Shown here one piece after another: positions 7,720 to 18,254 of a stretch of DNA of 64,000 nucleotides. This DNA comes from Arthrobacter sp. DNA4 (GTDB taxonomy: Bacteria; Actinomycetota; Actinomycetes; Actinomycetales; Micrococcaceae), in assembly GCF_024362385.1 (NCBI RefSeq), contig NZ_CP101466.1:806001-870000 (forward strand), given 5' to 3'. The notes under the pieces were generated by a model, which saw only the letters and a list, made by a program, of their open reading frames with translations, had not been told where the DNA came from and ran no database searches. Within the stretch, counting starts at the first letter, position 1, and each line of letters opens with the position of its first letter. The position numbers and the translations under genes were made by a program.

Positions 7720-10338
7720 CTATGCGTTGACGATCAGTCCGAGCTCCGCTTTGGAGGCCAGGGCATCATGCCGGGGCAGGACGCGGACCGTGTAACCGAA
7801 CGGGCCGGAGCGGTCGATGACCAGGGAACCGCTGAACAGGTGCCGCCCGCTGCCCAGGTCTTCCTTCACCTGGAGCTCCATCATGGTGATGTCGGCAAGG
7901 GCGTCATTCTCTTCGGCCCGGCCGTAGGCCACCTCGACGCAGACGTCCTCCGGGGTGAGGGCGTTCAGCGCCACGTAGGCGTTGACCTGGAGCGTGTCGC
8001 CGATCTGCGGGTCCTCGGATACCCCCACCGAATCAACGTGCTCAACGTGGACCTGTGGCCAGGCGCCGCGTACCTTGGCGGACCAGGATGCCAGCGCACG
8101 TGCCTGGGCATAGGAGTTGGCGGTGGCGCTGCGTCCCGCTTCCGCGGCGGGGCGGTACAGGATGTTCACGTAGTCCCGGAGCATGCGCTCAGCGGACACG
8201 GCCGGGCCGAGGTGCGAGAGGGTGTGCTTGATCATGGACACCCAGTGCGTGGGCACCTTCTCGCTCCGGCTCGTGGACGGCCCGGCGGAGCCGGCTCCCT
8301 CGGACACCGTGCTGCCGTAGAATCGCGGCGCCACCTGTGTTTCCAGCAGCTCATACAGCGCTGCGGCCTCGATGTCGTCCCGTTCCTCGGGTGAAGCATC
8401 GTTGTTGGCCGTGGGAATCGCCCAGCCGTTCTCGCCGTCGTACATCTCATCCCACCAGCCGTCCAGGACGGAAAGGTTCAGCGAGCCGTTCAGCGCCGCC
8501 TTCATGCCGGACGTCCCGCAGGCCTCCAGCGGACGCAGCGGGTTGTTCAGCCAGACGTCGCAGCCCGGGAACAGGGTCCTGGCCATGGCGATGTCATAGT
8601 TGGGCAGGAACGCGATGCGGTGCCGGACCTCGGGATCATCCGTGAACCGAACCAGGTCCTGGATCATTTTCTTTCCCGCGTCATCGGCCGGGTGGGACTT
8701 GCCGGCGATGACCAGCTGGATGGGGTGCTCCTTGTGAAGGAGCAGCGCCTTCAGCCGCGCCGGCTCGCGCAACATCAGCGTGAGCCGCTTGTAGGTGGGC
8801 ACGCGGCGGGCAAAACCGATGGTGAGGACGTCCGGGTCCAGGACGTTGTCGGTCCAGCCCAGTTCTGCGTCGGCCGCGCCGCGCTTCTTCCACGCTGCGC
8901 GCAGCCGGCGGCGGACATCTTCCACCAAGGCGGCGCGCATCTCGCGGCGCAGCGCCCATACGTCGGCGTCGCTGACGTTGTAGGCGAGGTCCCATTTGCC
9001 CAGCGCTTCGGCTTCGCTGCCGAACTGGTCCCGGGCGAGCTTGGAGATGCGGCTGTCCACCCAGGTGGGCACGTGCACGCCGTTGGTTACTGAAGTGATG
9101 GGTACCTCGGAGTGGTCAAAGCCGGGCCAGAGGGCGGAGAACATGCCGCGCGACACCTCGCCGTGGAGCTTGGCCACGCCGTTGGCGCGCTGGGCCAGGC
9201 GCAGGCCCATGACCGCCATGTTGAAGACGGCCGGGTTGCCGTCCGCGTAGTTTTCCCTGCCCAGTTCCAGGATCCTGTCCACCGGCACCTCGGGAGCCAG
9301 GCCGGCCTGGAAGAAGTGGCTGATCTGGTTGATTTCGAACCTGTCGATGCCGGCCGGCACCGGCGTGTGCGTGGTGAATACGGTGGACGCCCGTCCGGCG
9401 GCGAGTGCTTCGTCGAATGTCAGGGCCTGTTCGCCGGACATCAGTTCCTGGATGCGCTCGATGCCAAGGAACCCCGCGTGGCCTTCGTTGGTGTGGAAGA
9501 CCTCCGGTGCGGCGCAGCCCGTCAGCTTCTGGAAGGCGCGCAGGGCCTTGACCCCGCCCATCCCGAGCAGGAGTTCCTGCTGGAGCCGGTGGTCCCCGCC
9601 GCCGCCGTACAGGCGGTCGGTGATGCTGCGGGCGGCGTCGTCATTGCCCGGCACGTTGGAGTCCAGGAGGAGCAGGGGAACGCGTCCGACGTCGGCCCGC
9701 CAGATGTGTGCCAGCAGCCGGCGCCCGTTGGGCAGGGGGAGCGAGACCTCCAGGGCCTTGCCGTTGCCGTCGTGGGAGGGTTCCCGGAGCAGGGTCAGCG
9801 GCAGGCCGTCCGGATCCAGGACGGGGTAGGTCTCCTGCTGCCACGCGTCGCGGGACAGTGACTGCTTGAAATAGCCCGCCTGGTACAGCAGGCCCACGCC
9901 GATCAGGGGAACGCCAAGGTCCGAGGCAGCCTTCAGGTGGTCGTAAGCAAGGATTCCCAGGCCGCCCGAATACTGGGGGAGGACCTCGGTGATGCCGAAC
10001 TCGGGCGAGAAGTATGCAATGGAGGCGGGCGCATCCGGGCCCAGGCCCTGGTACCAGCGTGGCTCCTGGAGGTACCGGTCAAGGTCCTGCTCTGCGGCGC
10101 GCACCCGTTCCACCACCGACTGGTCCGCGGCGAGCTGCTGGAATTCCTCCCGGCTGACCATGCCCAGGAAACCGATAGGGTCCTGCCCGCTTTCCTCCCA
10201 CAGCCGCGGGTTCAACCCGGCGAAAAGCTCCCGGGTTGGGCGGTGCCAGGACCACCGCAAATTGCTGGCCAGCCTGGCCAAAGGCCGGATGGATTCGGGG
10301 AGGACTGTACGGACCGTAAACCTGCGGATTGCCTTCAC
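7720..10338 (-). CDS. glgP: Alpha-glucan phosphorylase (GT35)
   Basis: GlgP removes glucose-1-phosphate from non-reducing ends of glycogen or maltodextrin. The N-terminus (RRFTVRTVLPESIRPLARLA) is the DUF3417 type seen in actinobacterial phosphorylases. The C-terminal half holds the pyridoxal-phosphate lysine motif EACGTSGMKAALNGSLNLS followed by GWWDEMYDGENGW. Start choice: an upstream ATG at 10362 is open, but the GTG at 10338 gives the usual start and lies exactly 7 nt after TAGTGT (10346-10351), which fits a leaderless mRNA; the product is then 872 aa. It diverges from glgE, so degradation and synthesis genes share one short control region. Confidence 0.92.
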   Translation of the reverse strand: MKAIRRFTVRTVLPESIRPLARLASNLRWSWHRPTRELFAGLNPRLWEESGQDPIGFLGMVSREEFQQLAADQSVVERVRAAEQDLDRYLQEPRWYQGLGPDAPASIAYFSPEFGITEVLPQYSGGLGILAYDHLKAASDLGVPLIGVGLLYQAGYFKQSLSRDAWQQETYPVLDPDGLPLTLLREPSHDGNGKALEVSLPLPNGRRLLAHIWRADVGRVPLLLLDSNVPGNDDAARSITDRLYGGGGDHRLQQELLLGMGGVKALRAFQKLTGCAAPEVFHTNEGHAGFLGIERIQELMSGEQALTFDEALAAGRASTVFTTHTPVPAGIDRFEINQISHFFQAGLAPEVPVDRILELGRENYADGNPAVFNMAVMGLRLAQRANGVAKLHGEVSRGMFSALWPGFDHSEVPITSVTNGVHVPTWVDSRISKLARDQFGSEAEALGKWDLAYNVSDADVWALRREMRAALVEDVRRRLRAAWKKRGAADAELGWTDNVLDPDVLTIGFARRVPTYKRLTLMLREPARLKALLLHKEHPIQLVIAGKSHPADDAGKKMIQDLVRFTDDPEVRHRIAFLPNYDIAMARTLFPGCDVWLNNPLRPLEACGTSGMKAALNGSLNLSVLDGWWDEMYDGENGWAIPTANNDASPEERDDIEAAALYELLETQVAPRFYGSTVSEGAGSAGPSTSRSEKVPTHWVSMIKHTLSHLGPAVSAERMLRDYVNILYRPAAEAGRSATANSYAQARALASWSAKVRGAWPQVHVEHVDSVGVSEDPQIGDTLQVNAYVALNALTPEDVCVEVAYGRAEENDALADITMMELQVKEDLGSGRHLFSGSLVIDRSGPFGYTVRVLPRHDALASKAELGLIVNA

Positions 10339-10351
10339 CTGCGTCACACTA
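10336..10351 (-). promoter_or_regulatory. Putative glgP -10 box and leaderless GTG start
   Basis: On the minus strand TAGTGT (10351-10346) is followed by 7 nt and the GTG at 10338-10336. No Shine-Dalgarno sequence is visible before this GTG. The spacing is the same as at glgX and glgE. The -35 is weak. Confidence 0.45.
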
Positions 10352-10453
10352 ACCGACAACATGCGCGGCCGGAACCAGCTTTCGGTTTCTTTTGGGTAAA
10401 TGACAGGGGCATGAAGAAATTAGGCCGCGGCACGGCGATTTTAGGGAGCAGGC

Positions 10454-10493
10454 TTAGCAATCCGGGTCATTTCTCGCTAACGTCGAGCCTGTG
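10454..10493 (+). promoter_or_regulatory. Putative glgE promoter with leaderless GTG start
   Basis: A -35 like TTAGCA (10454-10459), an 18-bp spacer, -10 TAACGT (10478-10483) and 7 nt lead straight to the GTG start at 10491. No Shine-Dalgarno sequence is present. This is the mirror of the glgP start on the opposite strand; the 152 bp between the two start codons probably control both directions. Confidence 0.5.
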
Positions 10494-12572
10494 ACGACTA
10501 ACTCAGGAACCAGTGCCGCATCCACCAAAATGCCCCAGCGCAGTATCACCGAGGACTTGCGGTTTGGGCGTTTTCCCATTACTGCCGTGCAGCCCGTCGT
10601 CGAGGGCGGCAGATTCCCGGCCAAGGCCCTGCCCGGCGAAGCCATCGTTGTGGGCGCCACCGCCTTCCGCGAGGGGCATGACCAGCTCGGCGTCAGCGCC
10701 GTGCTCCTTGACCCCTCCGGTGCCGAGCGCCAGCGCGTCCGCCTTGCGCCGCCCCGCGGGGAACGTGGCATGGGCACGGACCGCTGGGAAGGGGTGCTCA
10801 CGCCGTCGGAAACGGGGAACTGGTCCTTTGTGATCGAAGCCTGGCACGACCGCTACGGCACCTGGCACCACAACGCCGAGGTGAAGATCGACGCCGGAGT
10901 CGACGTCGAACTCATGCTCGCCGAAGGTGCCAAACTGCTGGGTGAAGCGTCCGCGGAGGACTTCCGGGACGAGGTGGACCGGGCAGCCCTGCGGCGTGCC
11001 TCAGAGGTCCTGGGCGACCAGTCCCGCAGCACGGAGGAACGGCTCGGGGCCGGGTTCAGCCAGGAAATCGCGGACATCGTGGCCCGCCAGCCCATCCGGG
11101 AATTGGTCACCGTTTCTGAAAAATACCCCCTCCTGGTGGAGCGGGACCGGGCCGGGCGGGGCGCCTGGTACGAGTTCTTCCCCCGGTCCGAAGGCGCCGT
11201 CAAGGACCACAACACCGGCGCCTGGACGTCAGGTAACTTCCGTACCGCCGCCAAACGGCTGGACGCCGTGGCAGCCATGGGCTTCGACGTCCTCTACATG
11301 CCCCCCATCCACCCGATTGGCGTGCAGTTCCGCAAGGGACCCAACAACACCCTGGTGGTAAGCCCCAATGATCCCGGCTCACCCTGGGCCATCGGAGCCA
11401 AGGAAGGGGGCCACGACGCCATCCACCCCGACCTCGGATCCTTCGAGGACTTCGATGCCTTCGTGGCGCGTGCCAACGAACTGGGCCTGGAGGTAGCCCT
11501 GGACCTCGCACTCCAGGCCGCCCCGGACCACCCGTGGGTGCAGTCCCATCCCGAATGGTTCACCACCAGGGTGGACGGCAGCATTGCCTACGCCGAAAAC
11601 CCGCCGAAGAAGTACCAGGACATCTATCCGCTCAATTTCGATAATGATCCGGAAGGACTTTCCCGGGAAATTCTGCGGATCGTGCTGCTGTGGGTCAGCC
11701 ACGGCGTAAAGATTTTCCGCGTGGATAATCCGCACACCAAACCAGTGTGGTTCTGGGAATGGCTCATTGCGGAAGTGGAAAAAGCCGAACCCGGTGTTGT
11801 TTTCCTGGCCGAAGCCTTTACCCGCCCCGCCATGATGCACGCCCTGGGCAGGGCCGGCTTCCAGCAGTCCTACACGTACTTCACGTGGCGCAACACCAAG
11901 AAGGAAATCGCGACCTACTTCGAGGAAGTCAGCCACGAATCACCGGCGTTCTTCCGGCCCAACTTCTTCGTCAACACCCCGGACATCCTCACGGAGTACC
12001 TGCAGTACGGCGGACCGGCGGCGTTCCGGATCAGGGCCGTCCTGGCCTCCACGGGAAGCCCGCTCTGGGGCGTCTACGCCGGGTATGAACTGTTCGAACA
12101 CGTTGCCCGGCCCGGCGCGGAGGAGTACATCGACAACGAGAAGTTCGAGTACAAGGCCCGCGACTGGGACGCCGCCGCCGAGTCCGGACGCACGCTGGCC
12201 CCCTACATCACCAGGCTCAACCACATCCGGCGGGACCACCCCGCGCTGCTGGACCTGCAGAACCTGACGGTCCACCAGAGCACCGATGACTCCACTGTTG
12301 TCTACTCGAAGCACAAGACCCTTCCCGACGGCTCCAAGGACACCATCATCGTGGTGGTCAACGTGGACCCGCACGTTACGAAGGAATGCAGCGTCTCCCT
12401 GGACCTGGCGGCCCTTGAGCTCGACCCCCAGGACATCACCCCGGGCGGCGGCTTCTATGTGGATGACCTTATCTCCGGCCAAAGCTGGGAGTGGGGCGAG
12501 TTCAACTACGTACGGCTTGATCCGCACGTGGAGCCCGCCCACATCCTGAGCGTGAGGAGAATGCATCAGTGA
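10491..12572 (+). CDS. glgE: Alpha-1,4-glucan:maltose-1-phosphate maltosyltransferase
   Basis: GlgE transfers maltosyl units from maltose-1-phosphate to the non-reducing end of alpha-1,4-glucan. The 693-aa protein has the long N-terminal domain of the family and a GH13_3 barrel with [10 protein letters not shown] (nucleophile Asp412), [10 protein letters not shown] (acid/base Glu441) and [12 protein letters not shown] (Asp498). These three sit at a constant +18 offset from the catalytic residues I recall for Streptomyces GlgE. The GTG start is supported by the promoter geometry. It is the first gene of glgE-treS-mak::glgB; its stop overlaps the treS start by 4 bp, so translation is probably coupled. 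Confidence 0.95.
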   Translation: MTTNSGTSAASTKMPQRSITEDLRFGRFPITAVQPVVEGGRFPAKALPGEAIVVGATAFREGHDQLGVSAVLLDPSGAERQRVRLAPPRGERGMGTDRWEGVLTPSETGNWSFVIEAWHDRYGTWHHNAEVKIDAGVDVELMLAEGAKLLGEASAEDFRDEVDRAALRRASEVLGDQSRSTEERLGAGFSQEIADIVARQPIRELVTVSEKYPLLVERDRAGRGAWYEFFPRSEGAVKDHNTGAWTSGNFRTAAKRLDAVAAMGFDVLYMPPIHPIGVQFRKGPNNTLVVSPNDPGSPWAIGAKEGGHDAIHPDLGSFEDFDAFVARANELGLEVALDLALQAAPDHPWVQSHPEWFTTRVDGSIAYAENPPKKYQDIYPLNFDNDPEGLSREILRIVLLWVSHGVKIFRVDNPHTKPVWFWEWLIAEVEKAEPGVVFLAEAFTRPAMMHALGRAGFQQSYTYFTWRNTKKEIATYFEEVSHESPAFFRPNFFVNTPDILTEYLQYGGPAAFRIRAVLASTGSPLWGVYAGYELFEHVARPGAEEYIDNEKFEYKARDWDAAAESGRTLAPYITRLNHIRRDHPALLDLQNLTVHQSTDDSTVVYSKHKTLPDGSKDTIIVVVNVDPHVTKECSVSLDLAALELDPQDITPGGGFYVDDLISGQSWEWGEFNYVRLDPHVEPAHILSVRRMHQ

Positions 12573-14362
12573 GTTTCAACCCGCAAAGTTCCGGCCACTT
12601 CACTCCCAAGAGCACGTTCGAGCTAAATGCGCCTGGCCTTCAGCATGACCCTTTGTGGTACCGCAAGGCAGTGTTCTACGAAGTACTGGTCCGGGCGTTT
12701 GCGGATGCCAACGGCGATGGGTCCGGGGATTTCTCCGGACTCATCGACCGGTTGGACTACTTGCAGTGGCTGGGGGTTGATTGCCTCTGGCTGCCTCCGT
12801 TCTTCCAATCACCGCTGCGGGACGGCGGCTACGACATCTCCGACTACAACTCAGTCCTGGATGAATTCGGCACCATCAGCGACTTCAAGCGGCTTGTGGC
12901 AGAAGCCCATGCCCGCGGCGTCCGGGTGATCATCGACCTCCCGCTGAACCACACCTCTGACCAGCACCCCTGGTTCCAGGAATCCCGGAAGGATCCGGAT
13001 GGTCCCTTCGGCGACTTCTATGTCTGGAGCGACACGGATGAGAAGTACCAGGACGCACGCATCATCTTCGTTGACACGGAGGAATCGAACTGGACGTTCG
13101 ATCCCATCCGCCGGCAGTTCTTTTGGCACCGGTTCTTCAGCCACCAGCCGGACCTGAACTTCGAAAATCCCAAGGTGATCGAGGCCGTCTTCGATGTAGT
13201 CCGGTTCTGGCTGGACCAGGGGATTGACGGTTTCCGGGCGGACGCCATTCCCTACCTCTTTGAGGAGGAGGGCACCAACTGCGAAAACCTTCCGGCCACC
13301 CACGAGTTCCTCCGCCGGCTGCGGGAAATGGTGGATGAACGCTACCCCGGCCGCGTGATCATCGCCGAAGCGAACCAGCCGCCCAACGAGGTGGTGGAAT
13401 ACTTCGGCACCGTCGATGAACCCGAGTGCCACATGGCCTTCCACTTCCCCATCATGCCCCGGCTGTACTACGCGCTGCGCGACCAAAAGGCAGCGCCCAT
13501 CATCGAAACCATGCGCGACACCCCGGACATCCCCGAGGGCGCGCAGTGGGGCACGTTCCTCCGCAACCACGACGAGCTGACCCTGGAAATGGTCACCGCC
13601 GATGAGCGCGCGGCAATGCTGGGCTGGTATGCCCCGGACCCACGCATGCGCGCCAACATCGGCATCCGCCGCCGGCTGGCACCCCTGCTCGATAACTCGC
13701 GGGCCGAAATAGAACTGATCAACGCGCTCCTGCTCTCCCTGCCGGGCAGCCCGTTCCTGTACTACGGAGACGAGATCGGCATGGGGGACAACATCTGGCT
13801 CGAGGACCGCGATGCCGTCCGCACCCCCATGCAGTGGAACCCGGACCGGAACGCCGGCTTTTCCCATGCCGACCCCGGCAAGCTGTACCTGCCGCCCATC
13901 CAGTCCCTGGTGTACAACTACGCCATGGCCAATGTCGAAGCCGAGGCTGCCCACTCCGGGTCCCTGCTGCGCTGGACCCGGCAGATCCTCAGCGTCCGCA
14001 AGAACCATCCCGCGTTCGGACTGGGCGGCTTCAAGCATGTGGAAGCAGACCACGATGCCGTCCTGGCGTACCTGCGCGAGCTGCTTACCAGCAACCCTGA
14101 CGGTGCCGACGCCGAGACCATCCTGTGCGCCTTCAACCTCTCCCAGCACCCGGTCGCTGCCACGCTCCGGATTCCTGAATATGCCGGCCGGGGGCTCCGC
14201 GATGTGTTTGGCGGACAGATCTTCCCCGGCATCGGCGACGACGGCACCCTTACCCTGACCATCGGAAGCCACGATTTCTTCTGGCTTCGGATGCGGTCGG
14301 CGGGGTCGAACCCATCGTCGCCCTACACCCAGGCCATGCCCATCCTGTCGATAGAGAACTGA
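12569..14362 (+). CDS. treS: Trehalose synthase (maltose alpha-D-glucosyltransferase)
   Basis: TreS isomerises trehalose and maltose and feeds maltose to maltokinase. The 597-aa GH13_16 protein shows [20 protein letters not shown] at the start of the barrel, [10 protein letters not shown] (Asp225), IIAEANQPP (Glu267) and [11 protein letters not shown] (Asp335). This is the stand-alone TreS length; the maltokinase domain is not fused here but belongs to the next gene. The GTG start overlaps the glgE stop (GTGA), with GAGGAG at about 12552-12557 as ribosome-binding site. The next gene starts 1 bp after the stop, giving a tightly coupled operon. Confidence 0.94.
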   Translation: MSFNPQSSGHFTPKSTFELNAPGLQHDPLWYRKAVFYEVLVRAFADANGDGSGDFSGLIDRLDYLQWLGVDCLWLPPFFQSPLRDGGYDISDYNSVLDEFGTISDFKRLVAEAHARGVRVIIDLPLNHTSDQHPWFQESRKDPDGPFGDFYVWSDTDEKYQDARIIFVDTEESNWTFDPIRRQFFWHRFFSHQPDLNFENPKVIEAVFDVVRFWLDQGIDGFRADAIPYLFEEEGTNCENLPATHEFLRRLREMVDERYPGRVIIAEANQPPNEVVEYFGTVDEPECHMAFHFPIMPRLYYALRDQKAAPIIETMRDTPDIPEGAQWGTFLRNHDELTLEMVTADERAAMLGWYAPDPRMRANIGIRRRLAPLLDNSRAEIELINALLLSLPGSPFLYYGDEIGMGDNIWLEDRDAVRTPMQWNPDRNAGFSHADPGKLYLPPIQSLVYNYAMANVEAEAAHSGSLLRWTRQILSVRKNHPAFGLGGFKHVEADHDAVLAYLRELLTSNPDGADAETILCAFNLSQHPVAATLRIPEYAGRGLRDVFGGQIFPGIGDDGTLTLTIGSHDFFWLRMRSAGSNPSSPYTQAMPILSIEN

Positions 14363-14363
14363 G

Positions 14364-17300
14364 ATGAACCAGCCAATCCTCACTCCCGCCCTCACCGCGC
14401 TGCTCAAGGAATGGCTGCCGCAGCAGCGTTGGTTCCCGGTCAAAACCCCCGATTTCGCCATTTCCCAGGCCGGCAGCCTGGGACTGGCGGACCCCAGCGG
14501 ACACGCGGCACTTGCCGTGTTCCTCCTCAACGTCACCACCCAGGGGCCCGACGGCGGCAAGCGCACCGCCGTCGTCCAGGTTCCCTTGAGCTTCCGGCCG
14601 GCACCGGCAGGGGGCATGGAGCGTGCGCTGGTGGGGGAAGCGGCCGGAATGGATCCCACCCGCCCCTGGGTTTACGACGCCGTCCACGACCCCGACTTCG
14701 TGGGCGCGTGGCTGGAGCTCATCCGGCAGGAGGGGAGAGCGGACAGCGGCACCGCGACGGGATTCCGCGTCGAGGGACCGTACCGCCTGCCCACTGCGAA
14801 GGGTGTCGTAAAGGTGCTCTCCGGCGAGCAGTCCAACAGTTCCGTCATTGTGGACGACGGCGAATCGGCCGCCATGGTGAAATTCTTCCGGGTCCTGTCT
14901 GACGGGACCAACCCGGAGATCGAGGTGGGAGCGGCGCTGACGAAGGCAGGAACTTCGGAAGTCCCTGCCACCCTTGGCTGGGTCCGGGGCGAGTGGCTGG
15001 GGCACGGCAACCACGCCTCCAGCGGCACCGGCCAGGGTACCCGGTACGTCCAGGGTGAGCTTGCGGTGGCCCACGAATTCCTCGCCGGTGGCCGCGATGC
15101 CTGGCGGCTGGCAGTGGACGCAGCCCGCTCCGGCACGGACTTCACGGCAGAAGCAAGGGCCCTGGGCGCCGCCACCGCTACAGTGCACAAACGCTTGGCG
15201 GAAGCCCTCGGGACGTCCGCCGGCTCTGCACCCAAGGGAGCAGGACCCGCTGTTGCAATGCGCGTCCGGAACGCCTGGGCGGAAGCGCGGGCCGCCGTCG
15301 GGCCTTACGACGATGCCCTGGACGCCCTGCTGGCTGACCTGGCCAAGGTTCCCGACGCGCCCCTGCAGCGCATCCACGGCGACCTCCACCTGGGCCAGAT
15401 CCTCCAGGTCACCGGCCAGTCCGGCGACGAGTCGCGCTGGGCCATCCTGGACTTCGAGGGCGAGCCCCTGCGACCCATCGCCGAACGGAACGTCCCGGAC
15501 GTGCCCCTGCGCGACGTCGTCGGCATGCTGCGGTCCTTCGACTACGCCGCCGGAGCAGCCCAGCGCGAGCAGGAGGGAGCCCAGGTTCCGGACAGCTGGG
15601 TTGACGACTGCTCTGACGCCTTCCTGGCAGGGTATGCCGGGGTCATTCCCGGAACGGTGGACCGAACCTCACCACTGTTTGTGGCATTGTGGCTGGACAA
15701 GGCACTGTACGAAGTTGTTTATGAAATGCGAAACAGGCCCGACTGGGTGGCGATTCCCGTAAACGCCTCCAGGCGGCTCCTGGGCAGCAACGGTGCCGGC
15801 GACTCCGCCGGTGCAGCATCGGAAGGTAACGAAATGACAGGCTCAGCACGAACTGACCGCCCGGGGGTGCCCCTGCCCGTGGATGAAGGCACCCTGGGCA
15901 GGATCGCGAACGGTGAACACCACGCCCCCCACTCCGTCCTGGGCGCGCACCTGGACGACTACGGGCACGTCACCATCCGGACCGTGAAGCACCTCGCCGA
16001 AGCAATCTCCGTAGTCACGCAGGCCGGAGAGGTTCCCATGGAGCACGAGGCCCACGGAGTGTGGGTTGCGGTGCTGGATCCGCTGGAGCAGGGCCATGTT
16101 CCCGACTACCGGCTCTCGGTCACCTACCCGGGCAAGGACACGGTGACCGTTGACGAGCCCTACCGCTACCTGCCCACAGTGGGCGAAGTGGACCTGCACC
16201 TCATCGGCGAAGGCCGGCACGAGAAACTGTGGCAGGTGCTTGGCGCCCACGTCCAGCACTACAAGTCAACGCTCGGAGACGTCAACGGTGTGTCCTTTGC
16301 CGTGTGGGCCCCCAACGCGCAGGCCGTCCGCGTCAAGGGTGACTTCAACGCCTGGGACGGACGGGAACACTCCATGCGCTCGCTGGGTTCCTCCGGCGTT
16401 TGGGAGGTGTTCATTCCCGGTGTCACCGCCGGCGCCTGCTACAAATACGAGATCCTGACGCGGGGCGGTTACTGGGTTGAAAAGGCAGACCCACTGGCTT
16501 TCGGTACCGAAGTGCCTCCGCTGACTGCCTCCAGGGTGGTGGAACCCTCCTACGCCTTCAAGGATGACGAATGGATGGAAGCGCGGGCCAAGCGCGACCC
16601 CCACAACTCCGCCATGAGCGTCTATGAAGTGCACCTCGGGTCGTGGCGCCTGGGCCTTGGCTACCGCGAACTCGCCAAGGAACTGGTGGAGTACGTCAAG
16701 TGGCTCGGGTTCACGCACGTGGAATTCATGCCCGTCGCGGAGCACCCGTTCGGCGGTTCCTGGGGTTACCAGGTCACGTCCTATTTCGCGCCCACGTCCA
16801 GGTTCGGACATCCGGATGAGTTCCGCTACCTGGTGGATTCCCTCCACCAGGCAGGCATCGGCGTCCTGCTGGACTGGGTACCGGCGCACTTCCCGAAGGA
16901 CGCCTGGGCGCTGGCCCAGTTCGACGGGGAGCCCCTTTACGAACACGCAGACCCTGCCCTTGGCGAACACCCCGACTGGGGCACCCTGATCTTCGATTTT
17001 GGCCGCACCGAGGTCCGTAACTTCCTGGTGGCCAATGCCCTCTACTGGCTGGAGGAATTCCACATCGATGGCCTGCGCGTGGACGCGGTGGCCTCCATGC
17101 TCTACCTGGACTACTCACGCCAGGAAGGACAGTGGCGGCCCAACCGCTTCGGCGGCAGGGAAAACCTGGAAGCCATCTCCTTCCTGCAGGAAGTCAACGC
17201 CACCGTCTACAAGACGCACCCCGGTGCTGTCATGATCGCGGAAGAATCCACGGCGTTTCCGGGCGTTACCGCCCCCACCAGCCACGGTGGCCTGGGCTTC

Positions 17301-18059
17301 GGCCTGAAGTGGAACATGGGCTGGATGCACGATTCCCTCAAGTACATCTCCGAGGACCCTTACAACCGCAGGTGGCACCACGGCACGGTGACGTTCTCCC
17401 TGGTCTACGCCTTCACGGAGAACTTCCTGCTGCCCATCAGCCACGACGAGGTTGTCCACGGCAAGGGCTCCATGCTCCGCAAGATGCCCGGTGACCGCTG
17501 GCAGCAGTTGGCGAACCTCCGCGCCTTCTTTGCCTACCAGTGGGCGCACCCCGGCAAGCAGCTCATCTTCATGGGCACCGAGTTCGGCCAGGAAGCCGAG
17601 TGGTCTGAACAGCACGGCCTGGATTGGTGGCTCGCGGATATCCCTGCACACAGGGGACTGCAGCTGCTGACCAAGGACCTCAACGAGCTGTACGCGTCCA
17701 CCCCTGCGCTGTACACGCAGGACAACGTTCCCGCCGGTTTCCAGTGGATCAACGGTGGCGACGCGGACCGCAACGTCCTGTCCTTCATCAGGTGGGACGC
17801 CGACGGCAACCCGGTTGTCTGCGCCATCAACTTCTCCGGTGCCCCGCATGTCGGCTACACCCTGGGTGTCCCCACCGCCGGGGCCTGGACCGAGGTCCTG
17901 AACACCGACCACACCACTTACGGCGGATCCGGTGTGCTCAACGACGGCGAGCTGAAGGCAGTGGACGAAGGACAGGACGGACAGCCGGCGACACTGACTG
18001 TCACGCTGCCTCCGCTCGGGGCGTCCTACTTCAAACCAGGAGCATCAACGGTAAGCTGA
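14364..18059 (+). CDS. glgB: Maltokinase-1,4-alpha-glucan branching enzyme fusion
   Basis: This 1231-aa frame joins two enzymes of one pathway. Residues 1 to about 460 are maltokinase (N-cap, then a kinase-like fold with IHGDLHLGQIL near 336-346 and ILDFEGEP), which phosphorylates maltose to maltose-1-phosphate for GlgE. After a short linker, residues 491-1231 are GlgB: CBM48 domains, YEVHLGSWR, DWVPAHFPKD, GLRVDAVASM (nucleophile Asp907), MIAEESTAFPG (Glu960) and ISHDEVVHGKGSM (Asp1028). GlgB introduces alpha-1,6 branches. Each half has the length of the separate enzyme. There is no stop between them, but an ATG with a good ribosome-binding site lies at the junction (15834), so free GlgB may also be made. 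Confidence 0.93.
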   Translation: MNQPILTPALTALLKEWLPQQRWFPVKTPDFAISQAGSLGLADPSGHAALAVFLLNVTTQGPDGGKRTAVVQVPLSFRPAPAGGMERALVGEAAGMDPTRPWVYDAVHDPDFVGAWLELIRQEGRADSGTATGFRVEGPYRLPTAKGVVKVLSGEQSNSSVIVDDGESAAMVKFFRVLSDGTNPEIEVGAALTKAGTSEVPATLGWVRGEWLGHGNHASSGTGQGTRYVQGELAVAHEFLAGGRDAWRLAVDAARSGTDFTAEARALGAATATVHKRLAEALGTSAGSAPKGAGPAVAMRVRNAWAEARAAVGPYDDALDALLADLAKVPDAPLQRIHGDLHLGQILQVTGQSGDESRWAILDFEGEPLRPIAERNVPDVPLRDVVGMLRSFDYAAGAAQREQEGAQVPDSWVDDCSDAFLAGYAGVIPGTVDRTSPLFVALWLDKALYEVVYEMRNRPDWVAIPVNASRRLLGSNGAGDSAGAASEGNEMTGSARTDRPGVPLPVDEGTLGRIANGEHHAPHSVLGAHLDDYGHVTIRTVKHLAEAISVVTQAGEVPMEHEAHGVWVAVLDPLEQGHVPDYRLSVTYPGKDTVTVDEPYRYLPTVGEVDLHLIGEGRHEKLWQVLGAHVQHYKSTLGDVNGVSFAVWAPNAQAVRVKGDFNAWDGREHSMRSLGSSGVWEVFIPGVTAGACYKYEILTRGGYWVEKADPLAFGTEVPPLTASRVVEPSYAFKDDEWMEARAKRDPHNSAMSVYEVHLGSWRLGLGYRELAKELVEYVKWLGFTHVEFMPVAEHPFGGSWGYQVTSYFAPTSRFGHPDEFRYLVDSLHQAGIGVLLDWVPAHFPKDAWALAQFDGEPLYEHADPALGEHPDWGTLIFDFGRTEVRNFLVANALYWLEEFHIDGLRVDAVASMLYLDYSRQEGQWRPNRFGGRENLEAISFLQEVNATVYKTHPGAVMIAEESTAFPGVTAPTSHGGLGFGLKWNMGWMHDSLKYISEDPYNRRWHHGTVTFSLVYAFTENFLLPISHDEVVHGKGSMLRKMPGDRWQQLANLRAFFAYQWAHPGKQLIFMGTEFGQEAEWSEQHGLDWWLADIPAHRGLQLLTKDLNELYASTPALYTQDNVPAGFQWINGGDADRNVLSFIRWDADGNPVVCAINFSGAPHVGYTLGVPTAGAWTEVLNTDHTTYGGSGVLNDGELKAVDEGQDGQPATLTVTLPPLGASYFKPGASTVS
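15821..15836 (+). promoter_or_regulatory. Internal ribosome-binding site and ATG at the maltokinase/GlgB junction
   Basis: GGAAGG (15821-15826), 7 nt and ATG (15834-15836) lie in frame inside the fusion gene. Starting here gives MTGSARTDRPG and a 741-aa protein, the normal length of stand-alone GlgB. It looks like the remnant or still-active start of a once separate glgB. Confidence 0.5.
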
Positions 18060-18081
18060 CCCGCCAGGGCGGTCATCCACA

Positions 18082-18114
18082 AAAGGCCCGGAATCCGCGT
18101 GATTCCGGGCCTTT
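18082..18114 (+). terminator. Hairpin terminator after the glgE operon
   Basis: Inverted repeat with 14-nt arms at 18082-18095 and 18101-18114 and a 5-nt loop, directly after the glgB stop. The right arm ends in TTT but no long T-run follows. It separates the glycogen operon from the rRNA promoter. Confidence 0.75.
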
Positions 18115-18254
18115 CGGCTGCCTACAGGAGGCCACGTGGGGGCGGACTGGCGATCCGGGAGGAGTGGTGGTAGAGTTTATTTCCGCGCTGCTCCACGGAG
18201 TCAGACGGAAAACCGACCCCCAAGCATATGCTGAGGATGGTCGCGGACGCCGGT

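Noticed and set aside
12851..14659. 602-codon minus-strand frame over treS
   Set aside because: Antisense to a conserved catalytic gene, no recognisable motifs, typical GC-rich shadow.
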